Below are positions 9,981-21,100 of a DNA stretch of 64,000 nucleotides, in pieces. The stretch is from Candidozyma auris (lineage: Eukaryota > Ascomycota > Pichiomycetes > Serinales > Metschnikowiaceae): NCBI RefSeq assembly GCF_003013715.1, contig NC_072813.1, forward strand, positions 1-64,000, written 5' to 3'. The notes under the pieces were generated by a model. That model was not told where the DNA came from. It saw only the letters and a program-made list of their open reading frames with translations, and ran no database searches. Made by a program: the position numbers and the translations under genes. Every line of letters starts with the position of its first letter. The first letter of the stretch is position 1.

Positions 9981-11759
9981 TCACCATCCAAACGACTCCG
10001 TGTGAAGATACACCTCTTCAATGAATGGCTGATGCTTGTTGGTACTCACAATGTCGACTTGGAACTCTGCAGCCGCTTGGCTCACTGTCCTCTTCATGAG
10101 GTCACTTCCAGAACTGACAATCAAGTTACGACGCAACAACCCCAGGCGGTACTCGGCCATTATATCATGGACATCCGGACGACCATATGTCACTTGCATT
10201 CCCTGGTTAAGTAATGCATCCTCGGAGGTTTCTGAGAGCAGCTTCTCTTTCCCACTCCACGAGTCTTTTTCCGTGGTGGGTTTCGCTTTTGAAGCGTCTT
10301 CCTCTGCTACGTAGATGTGGATGCGGAGCTTCTTGCCAGCCGCCTCCAACGCCTCATTGAGCTCGTATTTGATCCACCCAATGTCGCTCTCATGACGAAC
10401 AATCCACCTAAAATCGATCACTCTGGTCACCAGCTTAGTCTCTTTGACTAGCGATAGAAGATACGGCAACGTCACGGTGACTCCGGAACCGGTGGCCATA
10501 AGGAGAACAGAATCAAACGCTAGGTGGTTTCGGAATGTCCCGCCGTAAGGTCCATCCAAGAGGACTCTCTTTTTGACCGCCACTTCCCTTTCCAATTCCG
10601 CGTAGAGTTCTCTCGTCAATCCCTCTTTTGGCACAATTATGAATCTCAACTTGTCGTCCTCTTTGACTGTGGCAATGGAAAACGGATGGCTGTCTAAGAT
10701 TCTGCGGTTCACGAACCTTATGAAACAGTGCTGACCCGGACGCCACGAGAAACCCTTGATGCTGTCGATGGACACCTCAAAGACATTCTCGCCCAACCTT
10801 CTGATCTCAGCTTCTCTCAACCTGAAGAATCCCGATCCTGGTCTACAAAAGGTCTTCAATACGACTCTGCAAATCCACTGGGCTGCCCAGATAGCTGCAG
10901 TGGCCCAGATGTAGTGCTGCTGGTCCAACTGGTCGTACACATGTACACCAAGAGCAGCAACATACCCGAGGCCCATGATCCAATGAAGATGGAAAGAAAG
11001 CTCATACATCTTCTCCCGTACCTGCTTCTTGAAAAGAGCGCAGAGCAAGATGATGAACACCGTGGCAGGCCAACCAGTAACGTACAAATAGTCCTTGTTC
11101 ACTTTAGCAAGATTCTCCACCCCTCCCTCTTGCAAAGGCTGATAGATAAAAGGAATTGTATGAATAAGGGCAAGAACCAATGCTGCCACTCCGACAAACT
11201 GGTGAAGCCAGTTTAACTTTTCATAGCTAATGCCAGTGAGGGTGGTAATGAAGTTGACTTTTCCGGAAAGCAGCAAAAGGAACGGTGTCAACGCCGTACT
11301 CATGATACCAGCTCTTACAGCTAATGGAGGAGAGCCGAACCCTCTACACTGACGGTACCAGAAATGAGGGACCAAGCAAAAGCAGAGTAAGTACCCTGAC
11401 GCAATAATCAGGTATATCAACGAACCAAGAGAGGTTGGTAAACTGAGGTATCTAACAAATAGTTCCGGCACCTGCTGATATCCAAATAAACGGCAATAGG
11501 CGGTGGTGACATTGACAAAAGACGTCAATATCGATGGAAGCTTCCGCTCGCTCACAATATACCTGTGGTCTTTCCACATGTACCAGAAACACTTCACCAT
11601 GGCCACAAATATTGTGGCCACAGCAAAGTAGACGGTCACTAGTCCATACCAAGGCTGATGTGTCCAAGGTACCTTTTCTTGGGAAACGGTGTGAAAGTGT
11701 TGATACAATGGGTCTTTCTTGTCTGCGAGACAGTCAAGTCCCATATAAGTTACACCCAT
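9981..11759 (-). CDS. Ferric reductase, FRE/FRP family (flavocytochrome)
   Basis: A 592-residue transmembrane metalloreductase that moves electrons from NADPH through FAD and two hemes to external Fe(III) or Cu(II). There are several membrane helices in residues 1-280. Two bis-heme pairs have the expected spacing: H-x13-H in WLHQFVGVAALVLALIHT and H-x13-H starting at the second His of SFHLHW and ending at GVHVY. The FAD site is HPFSIATV, the NADPH site is MATGSGVTVTLPYLLSL, and the protein ends with the family-typical aromatic FGW. No cleavable signal peptide and no large N-terminal extracellular domain are seen, so it is closer to the short FRP/FRE8-type than to FRE1. I cannot say whether iron or copper is the main substrate. 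Confidence 0.9.
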   Translation of the reverse strand: MGVTYMGLDCLADKKDPLYQHFHTVSQEKVPWTHQPWYGLVTVYFAVATIFVAMVKCFWYMWKDHRYIVSERKLPSILTSFVNVTTAYCRLFGYQQVPELFVRYLSLPTSLGSLIYLIIASGYLLCFCLVPHFWYRQCRGFGSPPLAVRAGIMSTALTPFLLLLSGKVNFITTLTGISYEKLNWLHQFVGVAALVLALIHTIPFIYQPLQEGGVENLAKVNKDYLYVTGWPATVFIILLCALFKKQVREKMYELSFHLHWIMGLGYVAALGVHVYDQLDQQHYIWATAAIWAAQWICRVVLKTFCRPGSGFFRLREAEIRRLGENVFEVSIDSIKGFSWRPGQHCFIRFVNRRILDSHPFSIATVKEDDKLRFIIVPKEGLTRELYAELEREVAVKKRVLLDGPYGGTFRNHLAFDSVLLMATGSGVTVTLPYLLSLVKETKLVTRVIDFRWIVRHESDIGWIKYELNEALEAAGKKLRIHIYVAEEDASKAKPTTEKDSWSGKEKLLSETSEDALLNQGMQVTYGRPDVHDIMAEYRLGLLRRNLIVSSGSDLMKRTVSQAAAEFQVDIVSTNKHQPFIEEVYLHTESFGW

Positions 11760-12221
11760 GCTGACTGAGTTTGGGTGGTGATTGAAAAGAACTTTAGAAA
11801 AACAAAGACTTTAGAGAAACGATGACTATTATGTATTTTAGAGGCATCATGGCCGTTCGCTCAAAAGGGCAACGGATCTGACAAATTAAAGCCTTCCTGA
11901 TTGCCCATCTCAGAGTGAGCACTTTAGATGAGCACTTTTTTTTACTCGATTAGCGTTATCTGCCTCTTTGCGAGGCCCTTTATAAAAGCACATTGTCAAC
12001 CTGAATACGGACAGGGTCCAAGCGGCAGAATCAAACAGTCTGGCCAAATTTGATCCCCTCGCCATTTAAGAAATGCCGTTCTTCTATATAAAGTTTATAA
12101 TTTTTGCAGCCAATTTCCGCTCTCGTAAACATGCGCATTGATGGATCCAGTATTCTGGGCAGGGGAACGATCATCGTCCAAACCAATCAGCGACATCCAA
12201 CATGCAGCTTTGGCGTACCAG
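11760..12221. promoter_or_regulatory. Promoter of the ferric reductase gene
   Basis: This 462 bp region lies between two leftward genes. It contains an exact recurrent decamer (TTTTGCAGCC, 12102-12111) followed by AAT, about 340 bp upstream of the ferric reductase ATG, and a GATA-type core (GTTATCTGC, near 11956), the kind of site bound by iron-responsive GATA repressors. Its function is untested. Confidence 0.4.
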
Positions 12222-13598
12222 CTAAAGCTCTTCCGCAGATAAGTCTTGCTTGATTCTGAAAGGCCGCCCACGCCAATTCACCTCGTGGCCAATCATAGCG
12301 GTGATCCAAATAGGAAGGGCGAAGGCTTCTCTCATCATCCACAACTGGCACCACTGCGTGAAAGTTCTTCTCTTGCTATCCATGTTTGAAAACCAGTAAG
12401 GGGGACTCACAACCAGGTCCAAATGGTGTTGCCAGATGTTGTATTGCGTGTAGTCACATATAAGCCAGCAGACCATATGGAATAAGAAGAACTTCCAACT
12501 GAAGAAGCGGTCCCATAGTAGGACAGAAAGACCAAATGTGCCCATACATCCACATACAATCAGCTCAGTAGTAGGCTCTATAAGCGTAGCAGCTAGCACC
12601 ATATATTTACGAACGCGTAGCCACCTGACTCTCCGATTGAAGTATGCCTTGATGGAGTCTGTCAGGGAGATGAGCGGCTGCAAGACAACATCCCCCGTGA
12701 GTGCTGTGCGACCAAAGCAATATTCCCACAAGGCAATGCCAATCATGTTATCCTCACCAATATATTTAGCAAAGAAACTGATGGAGTTCCCTGGGCCCTT
12801 AGCCGCCACGTTGGCCGCGTCATTGATGACTGACTGCTCATGGAAAAACTCCGAGGGTTTGGAAGGGATCAGAGCCACCGCATGGTCCAAGTCAGATTTT
12901 CTATACATGTTGGACTTGCCGTTGACACATGGGGCAATGGACAAGTTATTTAGACTCACGTAGAATTTGGAGTGGGACGTGAACAAGAACATCTCGTCAA
13001 GGGAAGATCCTGCTACAGACATGTCTAGCGACACTGCTAAGGGCACATGGTGCACTAGGCGAACCTTGCGTCCTCTGTGGTTGATCCTATTGCCGCAATT
13101 GGTGTTGTTCATCATGGCTGCAACGGAGTTTGCAACAATATTCGGCAGCGCCCATACGTTTGAGTCCAAGATCCACACAATATCGTGTTTAGCCAGCCTG
13201 AAGCCCTTGGCCAAGTTGTTTACTTTCGGATTGGGCCCGTAGTAGTCTGATCCAGGCTGAGACACAAGGATGCTAGCGTCTATATGGGGGTACTTTGCTA
13301 TGAGCTCTTGCAAGATAGGCATCGCAGGATCAGACACGTCGTCTATGCAAAAAATGATCTGTAGCTTTTCGCTGGGGTAATTCTGGAGAAACGACGACTC
13401 TAGGCACAGCGAGAGCTCGGGATCAATGCCCTTGATCGGTCTAATGATGGTTACCGGTTCTAGCTTCCGGAGATCATGGGTAGGCGGCAGTGGACGTCTG
13501 AACACAAAAGCAATGCAAACAAAGCCTGCAACGGCCACTAGCAAGATGATCGTGTACCATAGGAGAAGAAATGCCGCTAGGGCCGCCAGGAGGCCCAT
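12222..13598 (-). CDS. HSX11: Ceramide glucosyltransferase (glucosylceramide synthase)
   Basis: A 458-residue GT21 enzyme that transfers glucose from UDP-glucose to ceramide in the Golgi. It has an N-terminal membrane anchor (about residues 5-34), then the GT-A domain with VTIIRPIKGIDPEL, an FCIDD acidic motif, WILDSNV (D2), GEDNMIG (D3, about residue 282) and the RRVRWLRVRK segment that supplies the (Q/R)xxRW motif. C-terminal hydrophobic helices follow. All the catalytic motifs are present. The enzyme is found in Candida species and filamentous fungi but not in S. cerevisiae, which helps place the organism. The start follows directly from the hydrophobic anchor. Confidence 0.93.
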   Translation of the reverse strand: MGLLAALAAFLLLWYTIILLVAVAGFVCIAFVFRRPLPPTHDLRKLEPVTIIRPIKGIDPELSLCLESSFLQNYPSEKLQIIFCIDDVSDPAMPILQELIAKYPHIDASILVSQPGSDYYGPNPKVNNLAKGFRLAKHDIVWILDSNVWALPNIVANSVAAMMNNTNCGNRINHRGRKVRLVHHVPLAVSLDMSVAGSSLDEMFLFTSHSKFYVSLNNLSIAPCVNGKSNMYRKSDLDHAVALIPSKPSEFFHEQSVINDAANVAAKGPGNSISFFAKYIGEDNMIGIALWEYCFGRTALTGDVVLQPLISLTDSIKAYFNRRVRWLRVRKYMVLAATLIEPTTELIVCGCMGTFGLSVLLWDRFFSWKFFLFHMVCWLICDYTQYNIWQHHLDLVVSPPYWFSNMDSKRRTFTQWCQLWMMREAFALPIWITAMIGHEVNWRGRPFRIKQDLSAEEL

Positions 13599-15780
13599 CG
13601 AACGATATGTAGCGTGAAGAGTAATCAGAGCAGAAAAAAAAAAAAAAATATCAGTACTGACACCGCGCGGGCAGTGTTACGCAGAAGAGCTGTTGATGAA
13701 GGGGGTGAAAGATGAATTGGGTTTTGAGGGATGTTGGAAAGAGTGACATTTTTTGTATTTGGAAAATTCCTCGCTGGACAGTACGTGGCTTCGAGGTCTT
13801 GAACCTGTCTTTATAGTTATGTGCCACGCGTCTTAATGGTTGCAAAATGCGAAGTACTAAGATGGGAAAAGCGGTGAGAATTACCATCGAACGAAAGATT
13901 ACGGGATGTTGAGACGCCAGATTAATTTGAGTAAAGAATTTGAGGTCTCCGAGCTCCCTGTGAATATGAAGTCGGCAGCTTCATGCTAAGTCGCACAATC
14001 TGAAAAGCTGCTTTGAATAGGCTTGGTGCTTTGGCTGAGGGTTTGGCAGCAGAAAACGACTACTACATGATTTTCATCTTATGAACCAAATAAAGGCATT
14101 GTTTAGGTGTCCGGGGATGGCATTCAACATTGCCTGTTCAAAAAATGCCATCCTTAATACCCTTACTGAAAAAATGACGAAAAAGTGGTGGTCCACAAGC
14201 CGACACCGAGGTTGATACGAGCTGAAAAATTGCTTGCGATTTTACCCGGGGAACCTCTCTCACGTACATTATTCCCTTGCCCGAAAGAGCTTGTTTTGTA
14301 GCTCTTGTTAATGCGAGGAGACCGAGGTCCAGTTGTCCATGACCTGCTCGCGATAGACTGTGGAAACTCACAAACTCTGGGCATTTTTCATTTAAGGAGC
14401 TAGAGCTCTTTCGACTCTTATTTCATTAAAATTTTGTTCTCACGAGCATTTTGCCCAGAGGAACGAAATTTGTTTCGTCGATAATATCGTTGAGCCTACT
14501 TCAACTGCCATGCACAGATCCTTCAATTGACCCAAATACCTTCAAGCTTTCTCTATCGCTCAGAACACAAACTGAGCCTTGGATTCGACAAAATAATTCC
14601 ACATGAATTCGGATTTTTCATTTGTTTACGACAACCTCGTCAACCTTAACACCGCCAATTTTGACAGACATCCTCACCATCCGTAAACCAGATCACACAT
14701 GCAAACAATAGCCAGGAGCAGACACAAAGCCAGCGTTCCCAACCAATAGTCGTTCCTGACCACTTGTGTGTGAAGTCTGACCAATCCTATCACATACCCC
14801 AGATTTCGGATCGCGACCTCTTAGCTGCATTGGAGCCCCACAACGTCACCGGAGCGTCTCCGGATGAAAAAAACCACAGGCACCGTCTCTTCTTGGCCAA
14901 TAGGAAAACAGAGGAGCTCGTAAATATTCAGTGCCCGAGTTGGCCGGTTTCTTTATTTGCGGTAAATGTTTCCTTGAGCATTCCAATACATCATCTTGTA
15001 TCACCCAATAAGTCCAAAAGAGGTGCCAAAAGGGACACAATCAGGATTATCCCGGAATATGAGAAATTTTTCATGAGCTCGATCCTAACATGCGTGGGTG
15101 GATGTCTAGTCTACTTCCCTGCAATAGCAAGACTCAGGTATAGAGTATGCGCTTACACGGCCTCTACGCTATTCGGTGCTTGAAAAACTGCCAGACCGAG
15201 GTGTGCGTGTGCATCAGAAACTTTTCTAGACACATCCTGAAAAATGTTTTCCCAGAAGTTGCAAAAACAACTAAAGAGCTTATTTACGTTCAGCCTGATC
15301 GATAACCCACACTTTTGTCGTCTCATGCTTTTTTCCACTTTTTTTTGCGTGGCCTTCCACTTTGTCCAGTTTTGGGTGGGCCTTTGTGTCACTGTGCATC
15401 CCGGTTTTTCGCACCCACTAAAAAGTTGGTATTCGCGCAATGTGCCAATGTGAATTTTACAACCCGAAGTGCTGAGGAGAAAAGATTATGGGAAAGTTGT
15501 AAAAAGTTAATGCTGACTTATCTTGTTTCGGCCACCAGATCGACCAATCAGATCACTTTCTTGGGGAACCTCTGACTCTGATTGGCCAGAGTCTGGAGAC
15601 GAGTCGACTCCGTGTGGGCCACCCTCCGGGCGCCAGTGCAGGGCTTTTTTCCTCGGTCCGCGGAAGGCCCCACAATTCACAGCCTACGACATATAAAACC
15701 ACCGATTTCCCCAGAAATTTCCCGCTTGAAATACTTTCCTCAGGTCCTTTCCTTAACCTTTTCTTATTGACGTTTTATCC
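13599..15780. other. Long gene-free interval including the CAT2 promoter
   Basis: 2.18 kb between divergent genes (HSX11 leftward, CAT2 rightward). An ORF at 14764-15183 (139 codons) shows no recognisable features and is not called. The right end looks like a strong promoter: opposed CCAAT boxes at 15544 and 15578, a TATAAAA box at 15692-15698, and a CT-rich leader to the CAT2 ATG. No tRNA or transposon was seen. Confidence 0.45.
15544..15585. promoter_or_regulatory. Pair of opposed CCAAT boxes in the CAT2 promoter
   Basis: CCAATCAG (15544-15551) and its exact reverse complement CTGATTGG (15578-15585) face each other across 26 bp, about 200 bp upstream of the CAT2 ATG. CCAAT is the core of the HAP complex site that activates respiratory genes, which suits a carnitine acetyltransferase. 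Confidence 0.5.
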
Positions 15781-17643
15781 ATGCTAAGATCTGCTGCAAA
15801 CATGACCAGAAAGTTCTCCTCGTCGGTGCCAAAGGGCGACTTGTTCAAGTACCAATCCCAGCTCCCCAAGTTGCCAGTGCCAACTTTGCAAGAAACCTGC
15901 CACAAGTACTTGCGCACAGTTGAGCCTTTCTTGTCCGAGTCGCAGTTGAAGTCGACTCAGGCGATCGTGGAGGAGTTTGCTCGTCCTGGTGGCCAGGGTG
16001 AAGTCCTCCAGAAGAGATTGGAGGAATTTGCCCAAGGTAAGGACAACTGGTTGGCTGAATTCTGGGATGACTACGCTTACATGTCCTACAGAGACCCAGT
16101 CGTTCCTTATGTTTCGTACTTTTTCAACCACAAAGACGTGAACAATGCTATTGGCAAGAACCAGTTGTACAAGGCGTCGTTGATTGCCTACTACACTGCC
16201 CAGTTCGCCGAGAGTGTGGAAAATGAAACCTTGGAGCCCGAAGTCATCAAGGGCAACCCTTACTGTATGAACGCTTTCAAGTACATGTTCAACAACTCCA
16301 GAGTCCCAGCTGCCGGCAGCGACATCACCAAGTTGTACGACCCTGCCGAGCACAGGTACTTTGTTGTGGCCTTGAACAACAACTTCTACAAGGTGTACCA
16401 CCACGACAAAGATGGCAAGCCTTTGTCGAAGGTGGCCATTTACAAGCAGTTAGAATACTTGGTCAATGTGGTGAACCCTAGAGTTCCACGTGGCTTGGGT
16501 GTGGGTGCTCTCACATCTTTGAACAGAGACGAGTACTTGAGCGCCTACGAGAACATGATTACTTCTCCTGTCAATGATGCTTCGTTCGAGACCATTTTTG
16601 CATCGTCTTTCGTGCTTTGTCTCGATGAGAACACCCCTGTGACCATCAAGGAGAAGTCTGCCAACAACTGGCACGGCGATGGCCAGAACAGATTCTTCGA
16701 CAAGCCATTGGAATTCTTTGTGGCCAAGAACGGTAACTCTGGTTTCTTGGGTGAGCACTCCAGAATGGACGCCACTCCAACTGTCCAAATGAACAACTTT
16801 GTTTTGCTGCTGATTGCCAAGGAGGACCCTGCTGCGTTCATCAAGGAAATTGCCAACGACTCCACTTTGGCTCCTGAAGTTGTCCCAGAGGCTCCATCTG
16901 TGTTGCCATTTGACATTTCTGTCAAGGCAAGAGCCGACATTGAGGCTGCTAAAGCCAAGTTTGCTGAGACCATTGCTGCTCACGACGAGGAAGTGTTCCA
17001 GTACTACGGCTACGGTAAGAACTTGATCAAGCAGTTCAAGGTTTCTCCTGACGCTTACGTGCAGATGATGATCCAGTTGGCGTACTACAAGTTGACTGGA
17101 AAAATCCGTCCAACGTACGAGTCTGCTGCCACCCGTAAGTATTTGAAGGGTAGAACCGAGACTGGTAGATCTGCCTCTGTCGAGGCCAAGAAGTTTGTTG
17201 AGACCTTCACTGACTTGAACGCCACCAATGAGGAAAAGATTGCTGCTTTTAACGCCGCTTGCAAACAGCATGTCAAGTACCTTGTGGAAGCTGCTGATGG
17301 AAAAGGTGTGGACCGTCACTTGTTCGGATTGCTGCAGATGATCAAGCAGGGCGAGGAGGTGCCCGGTATTTTCAAGGACCCAATCTTCAAGTACTCTAGT
17401 ACTTGGTACCTTTCTACCTCGCAGGTTCCATCTGAAAACTTCCAGAGTTGGGGCTGGTCGCAGGTCATTGATGAAGGCTTTGGTTTGGCCTACCTCGTCA
17501 ACAACGAATGGTTGCATGTGCACATCTCGTGCAAGAAGGGCTATGGCTTGAGATCTGACTACATGAAATACTACTTGACAGAGGCTGCCAACGAAATGAA
17601 GCTGGTCTTGTCTACCCAGTTGCCAGCCAAGGCCAAGCTCTAA
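15781..17643 (+). CDS. CAT2: Carnitine O-acetyltransferase, mitochondrial and peroxisomal
   Basis: A 620-residue enzyme that exchanges acetyl groups between CoA and carnitine so that acetyl units can cross organelle membranes during growth on fatty acids or acetate. Family motifs run through the whole length: DDYAYMSYRDPVVPYVSYFF near the N-terminus, SANNWHGDGQNRFFDKPLEF, the catalytic histidine in GEHSRMDATP (about residue 326), HLFGLLQMI, and the STSQVPSENFQSWGWSQVIDEGFGLAY substrate-binding segment. Targeting is double: the N-terminus (MLRSAANMTRKFSSS) is Arg/Ser-rich like a mitochondrial presequence, and the last three residues are AKL, a peroxisomal PTS1. A second Met at residue 8 shortens the presequence and could give the peroxisomal form. 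The organism probably makes both from one gene, as known in other yeasts. Confidence 0.95.
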   Translation: MLRSAANMTRKFSSSVPKGDLFKYQSQLPKLPVPTLQETCHKYLRTVEPFLSESQLKSTQAIVEEFARPGGQGEVLQKRLEEFAQGKDNWLAEFWDDYAYMSYRDPVVPYVSYFFNHKDVNNAIGKNQLYKASLIAYYTAQFAESVENETLEPEVIKGNPYCMNAFKYMFNNSRVPAAGSDITKLYDPAEHRYFVVALNNNFYKVYHHDKDGKPLSKVAIYKQLEYLVNVVNPRVPRGLGVGALTSLNRDEYLSAYENMITSPVNDASFETIFASSFVLCLDENTPVTIKEKSANNWHGDGQNRFFDKPLEFFVAKNGNSGFLGEHSRMDATPTVQMNNFVLLLIAKEDPAAFIKEIANDSTLAPEVVPEAPSVLPFDISVKARADIEAAKAKFAETIAAHDEEVFQYYGYGKNLIKQFKVSPDAYVQMMIQLAYYKLTGKIRPTYESAATRKYLKGRTETGRSASVEAKKFVETFTDLNATNEEKIAAFNAACKQHVKYLVEAADGKGVDRHLFGLLQMIKQGEEVPGIFKDPIFKYSSTWYLSTSQVPSENFQSWGWSQVIDEGFGLAYLVNNEWLHVHISCKKGYGLRSDYMKYYLTEAANEMKLVLSTQLPAKAKL

Positions 17644-18100
17644 GCGAGCTCAAGATCTGACCATTGTTCTTTTAGAATAAATAGCTCTAAAATATTTATG
17701 TTTCATTTGTATTATCGAATTGCAAAGTTTGTGTCATGGAACTGTAGCTTCAGGCATCACTGTTTGTCGCACCACACAATTGATAACGCACCATTTTGCA
17801 ACCAAACTGGGGTGACCCCAAACAACCCCAAATTTAATTTGAAAGAAGGAAAAAAAAAGGAAACTAAAATAAAATAATATTTTACCTGCCTCTCAATCAC
17901 AGGTTAAACCAATTGACTCCAATTTACGATGGCATCCCTATATTTGGATATTTATATTCCCTCCACCTTCCTCCACACTTTCAGGCAGTGTGCATAGTGA
18001 CATGCAACCCTATCAGTAGAGGTCAGAGGCAAAAAGACAAACTCCAATTACCCCAGCCAAAACGTCCCCTTTCGACCTCTGCAAGCCCAATTCTGGCAAC
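17644..18100. promoter_or_regulatory. CAT2 terminator region and ATG11 promoter
   Basis: This 457 bp region holds the CAT2 3' end (AT-rich, AATAAATAG near 17678) and the ATG11 promoter. An exact recurrent decamer TTTTGCAACC (17794-17803) lies about 300 bp upstream of the ATG11 start. Confidence 0.4.
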
Positions 18101-21100
18101 ATGCCTGATAACCTTACCGTCTACAACGCCCACAATGGCGAGCTGGTCCAGCTTGCCAAACCTGTGCGCTACCACACCCTTGCCAGTTTCAAGGACTTCC
18201 TCCTAGAAACCTTCACAAAGTATACGATAACAGCCCATGAAAACATCTTCTTGCTCACGTCATTTGGTATGAAAGTGAACTATGGCTCTATCAACGAGAT
18301 GTCGGAGGTTTACGTGTTTGACAAGCGTCTTTTCAATGCATCCCGAGATCCGGCTTTGGTGCTGCGGTATTTGCTGAACAGTGACGATGACAGTTACATG
18401 CTCTTGAAACCAACGGCATTCTCCGTGCCTGAGACTCTGCAGAATGTGAAGGTCCTCTCTCTGGCCCTCAGAACATACGAGACGTGGGTCAATGCTCGTC
18501 TCCTGGGTGCTGGGCGCATAGAGGAGCTGATTGAGCAGGTGATACGCCACATCAACACCATATTCAAGTCATTGAGCGTGTTGTTTCAGTTTGCTGCCAA
18601 GTTCGTCAGTTGCACAGAGAAAAACTTCGACAACTACTTCAATTACGTCAAGAACCTCAATCAGAAATCTTTGCATACGTCATGGCAGGACCACTACGAT
18701 CGCCTCAAGAAATTCCCCCGCCTAACTTTCAAGCTGGCCCCTGCGAAGTCGCTAGCTCTTGTGGATTTTCTCGATCTAAAATCGTTGGAAGAGGCTGCTG
18801 CCTTCGTGGAAGAAACTTTGCCCGAAATTGTAGACGCATTTAATCGGTTTTCGGAAACGGTCAACAAGATTAATCAGGAAAAGCTAGACATCGATGGTAC
18901 CATTGAAGAGCTACGCAAGGAGTCCATGACGAAGTTTCAGGCCTGTGAGAGCTCTAAGCTCGCGAAGGTTGAAGAGATTAGCTCGATGGGCAAAAGTATT
19001 CGTTCTGAACTTGAAATCACAACGAACTCGAATACTTCGGATCTTTCGAAGTTATACTCCAAGCAAATGGATGCTTCGAAGACGCTTTACTCACAGATTG
19101 ATGCTTTATTCCAGCTCCTAGAGTCATTGTATGTGTTCAAGAAGAAGCTAGTCAACAGGAGTTTGTCGATTTTTGAGAAAATTGCGTCTTTGCAAATGCA
19201 GACAGTCAATCTTAAGACAGATATGAAGAGATTGTTACTTCCAACAGAGCAGGGCGAAAATACCAACGAAAGCTCTACGCTCAATCACGAATCTATCGAG
19301 AAAATTCGTCAAGCGGGAGATCACCTCTCCTTGACGGTCGATTTGCCCCTTTTATATGGGTTTCTCCTCATAGAAAAGCGTCGGCAGTATGAGTGGCATG
19401 ATTTTTACTCAAGAGGTGTTGTAAGCAATGTCTCTGAGCAGCTTACTGTACTAATAGAGCATGAGAAAGCATTTCAGAAACTATGGCTCAAAAAGTTCGG
19501 TGTGTTTCTTAAGTATCTCGCCACCCCCGGTACATTTAGAGTTCAACTCCCAACGATCGATGTGACTCTAGTCAATGGTGATTACGCAGCCCGCACGGAT
19601 TCTGTCACTGAAATCATTGCTGATGTGATGGTGGAGCGGGAAGATGTCACGAACTACATTAATACGATTAAAGATCACTCATCCACTAACGGTGCTGCTT
19701 TCTCCAGACTTCTCGAGAAGAATTTCAAGGATCTTGTCAGATCAACTGATGGATTGAAGCGAGTCACAAAGCTTGTCAGCTCTATAGGCTCATACTCGCC
19801 AGAGCAGCTGCAGATTATAACAAGATCACAAGTGCTTAATGGTAATGAGAAGCCTGGTAATGTTACTGACGATGTTGATTTGAACCTCATACGAGGTTTG
19901 AGAATGAGAATAGTCAAGCTAGAGGGCCTTCTCCATCAACAACAGTACAATAATATATCAAATTGGCCAGTCGTCAAGTCGTCTGATAAAGCATTCAATC
20001 ACAATAAGGACAGCCTTTTGGTTGAGGATTTCCAGCGTCGTCGTACGAGCTCCTCTGTCAGCAATCCTACAAACCTACTTCTGAAAGGAAATGCTACAAG
20101 AACGTCTAGCAGCAACAACAGCGTGAAGGCAATGGATGCTTCAACCACCATTGATAAGCATGTGGATAACATCAGACTAAGAAAGGAGTTAAATGAGTTG
20201 AAAGTCAATTATGAGTCTGCTCAACAAGAAAATGAGTCACTTCGTAAAGCTCTCGAGGATGCCCGTTTGGAGTCTCAAGATAAAGACTTCAAAATGAGAC
20301 AATTGCAACTCGATTTTGAAGAGAAGATTGCCATTTCTGAAAGTGTGATCAAGGACCTCGGTAACAGGCATGCTGAGGAGATCAGAAATTTGATGGATGC
20401 AAACGACGCAGAAAAGAAGGAGTCTGAGCAGAAATACAAGGCATTGAGCGAGCAGTTTACCGATCATGAATCGATGGTCAAAGAGAACCAGTCTTTGAAA
20501 GATCGTATTGCATCACTCGAGGAGACCTTGGAGGAAAAATCTCGCAACATTGACGGCTTGAGTGACTTCAAGATTAAGTTCGAGACCTTGAAGGACGAGT
20601 TTAATGAACTTCAGGACATAAAACAGGGACTCCTTTCAAACATGCATGCCAAAGAAGCAGAATATATCACCGAGAGAAGTCAACTTGAATCTGAAATCAA
20701 GGCATTGAAAGAGAAATCTGAGGAGATGACAGAAGATTACGAGAATCTTATGGAAGTTACCCAAACAAAACATCGCAAACTGGAGGAAGTCATTGGTAAA
20801 CTCAATGCTGTCTGTGCCAAGTTATTCGAAGTTATCAGAGAACTCTCACGCAAGAACTTTGACTATTTCGAAGAGTTCTGTTATGTTTTGGAATCTATGG
20901 GATTGTTACTAGTCAAGGAAGCAGACACGAACACTTCCAAACCGGAATATAAGATAAGAAGAGTGAAAGGCTTGAGATCAAGGAAAAATAGCGACGTCAT
21001 TGCCGACAACGAGGGAAATATAAGCGAGAAGAGATTCAAATCCACGGTAGTTGCCGAAATAGAGGGCACATTGGACTGGCTAAACAGGTTACCAATTCCA

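Noticed and set aside
14764..15183. 139-codon plus-strand ORF between HSX11 and CAT2.
   Set aside because: No motif, no signal peptide and no promoter layout were seen; probably chance in a long gap.
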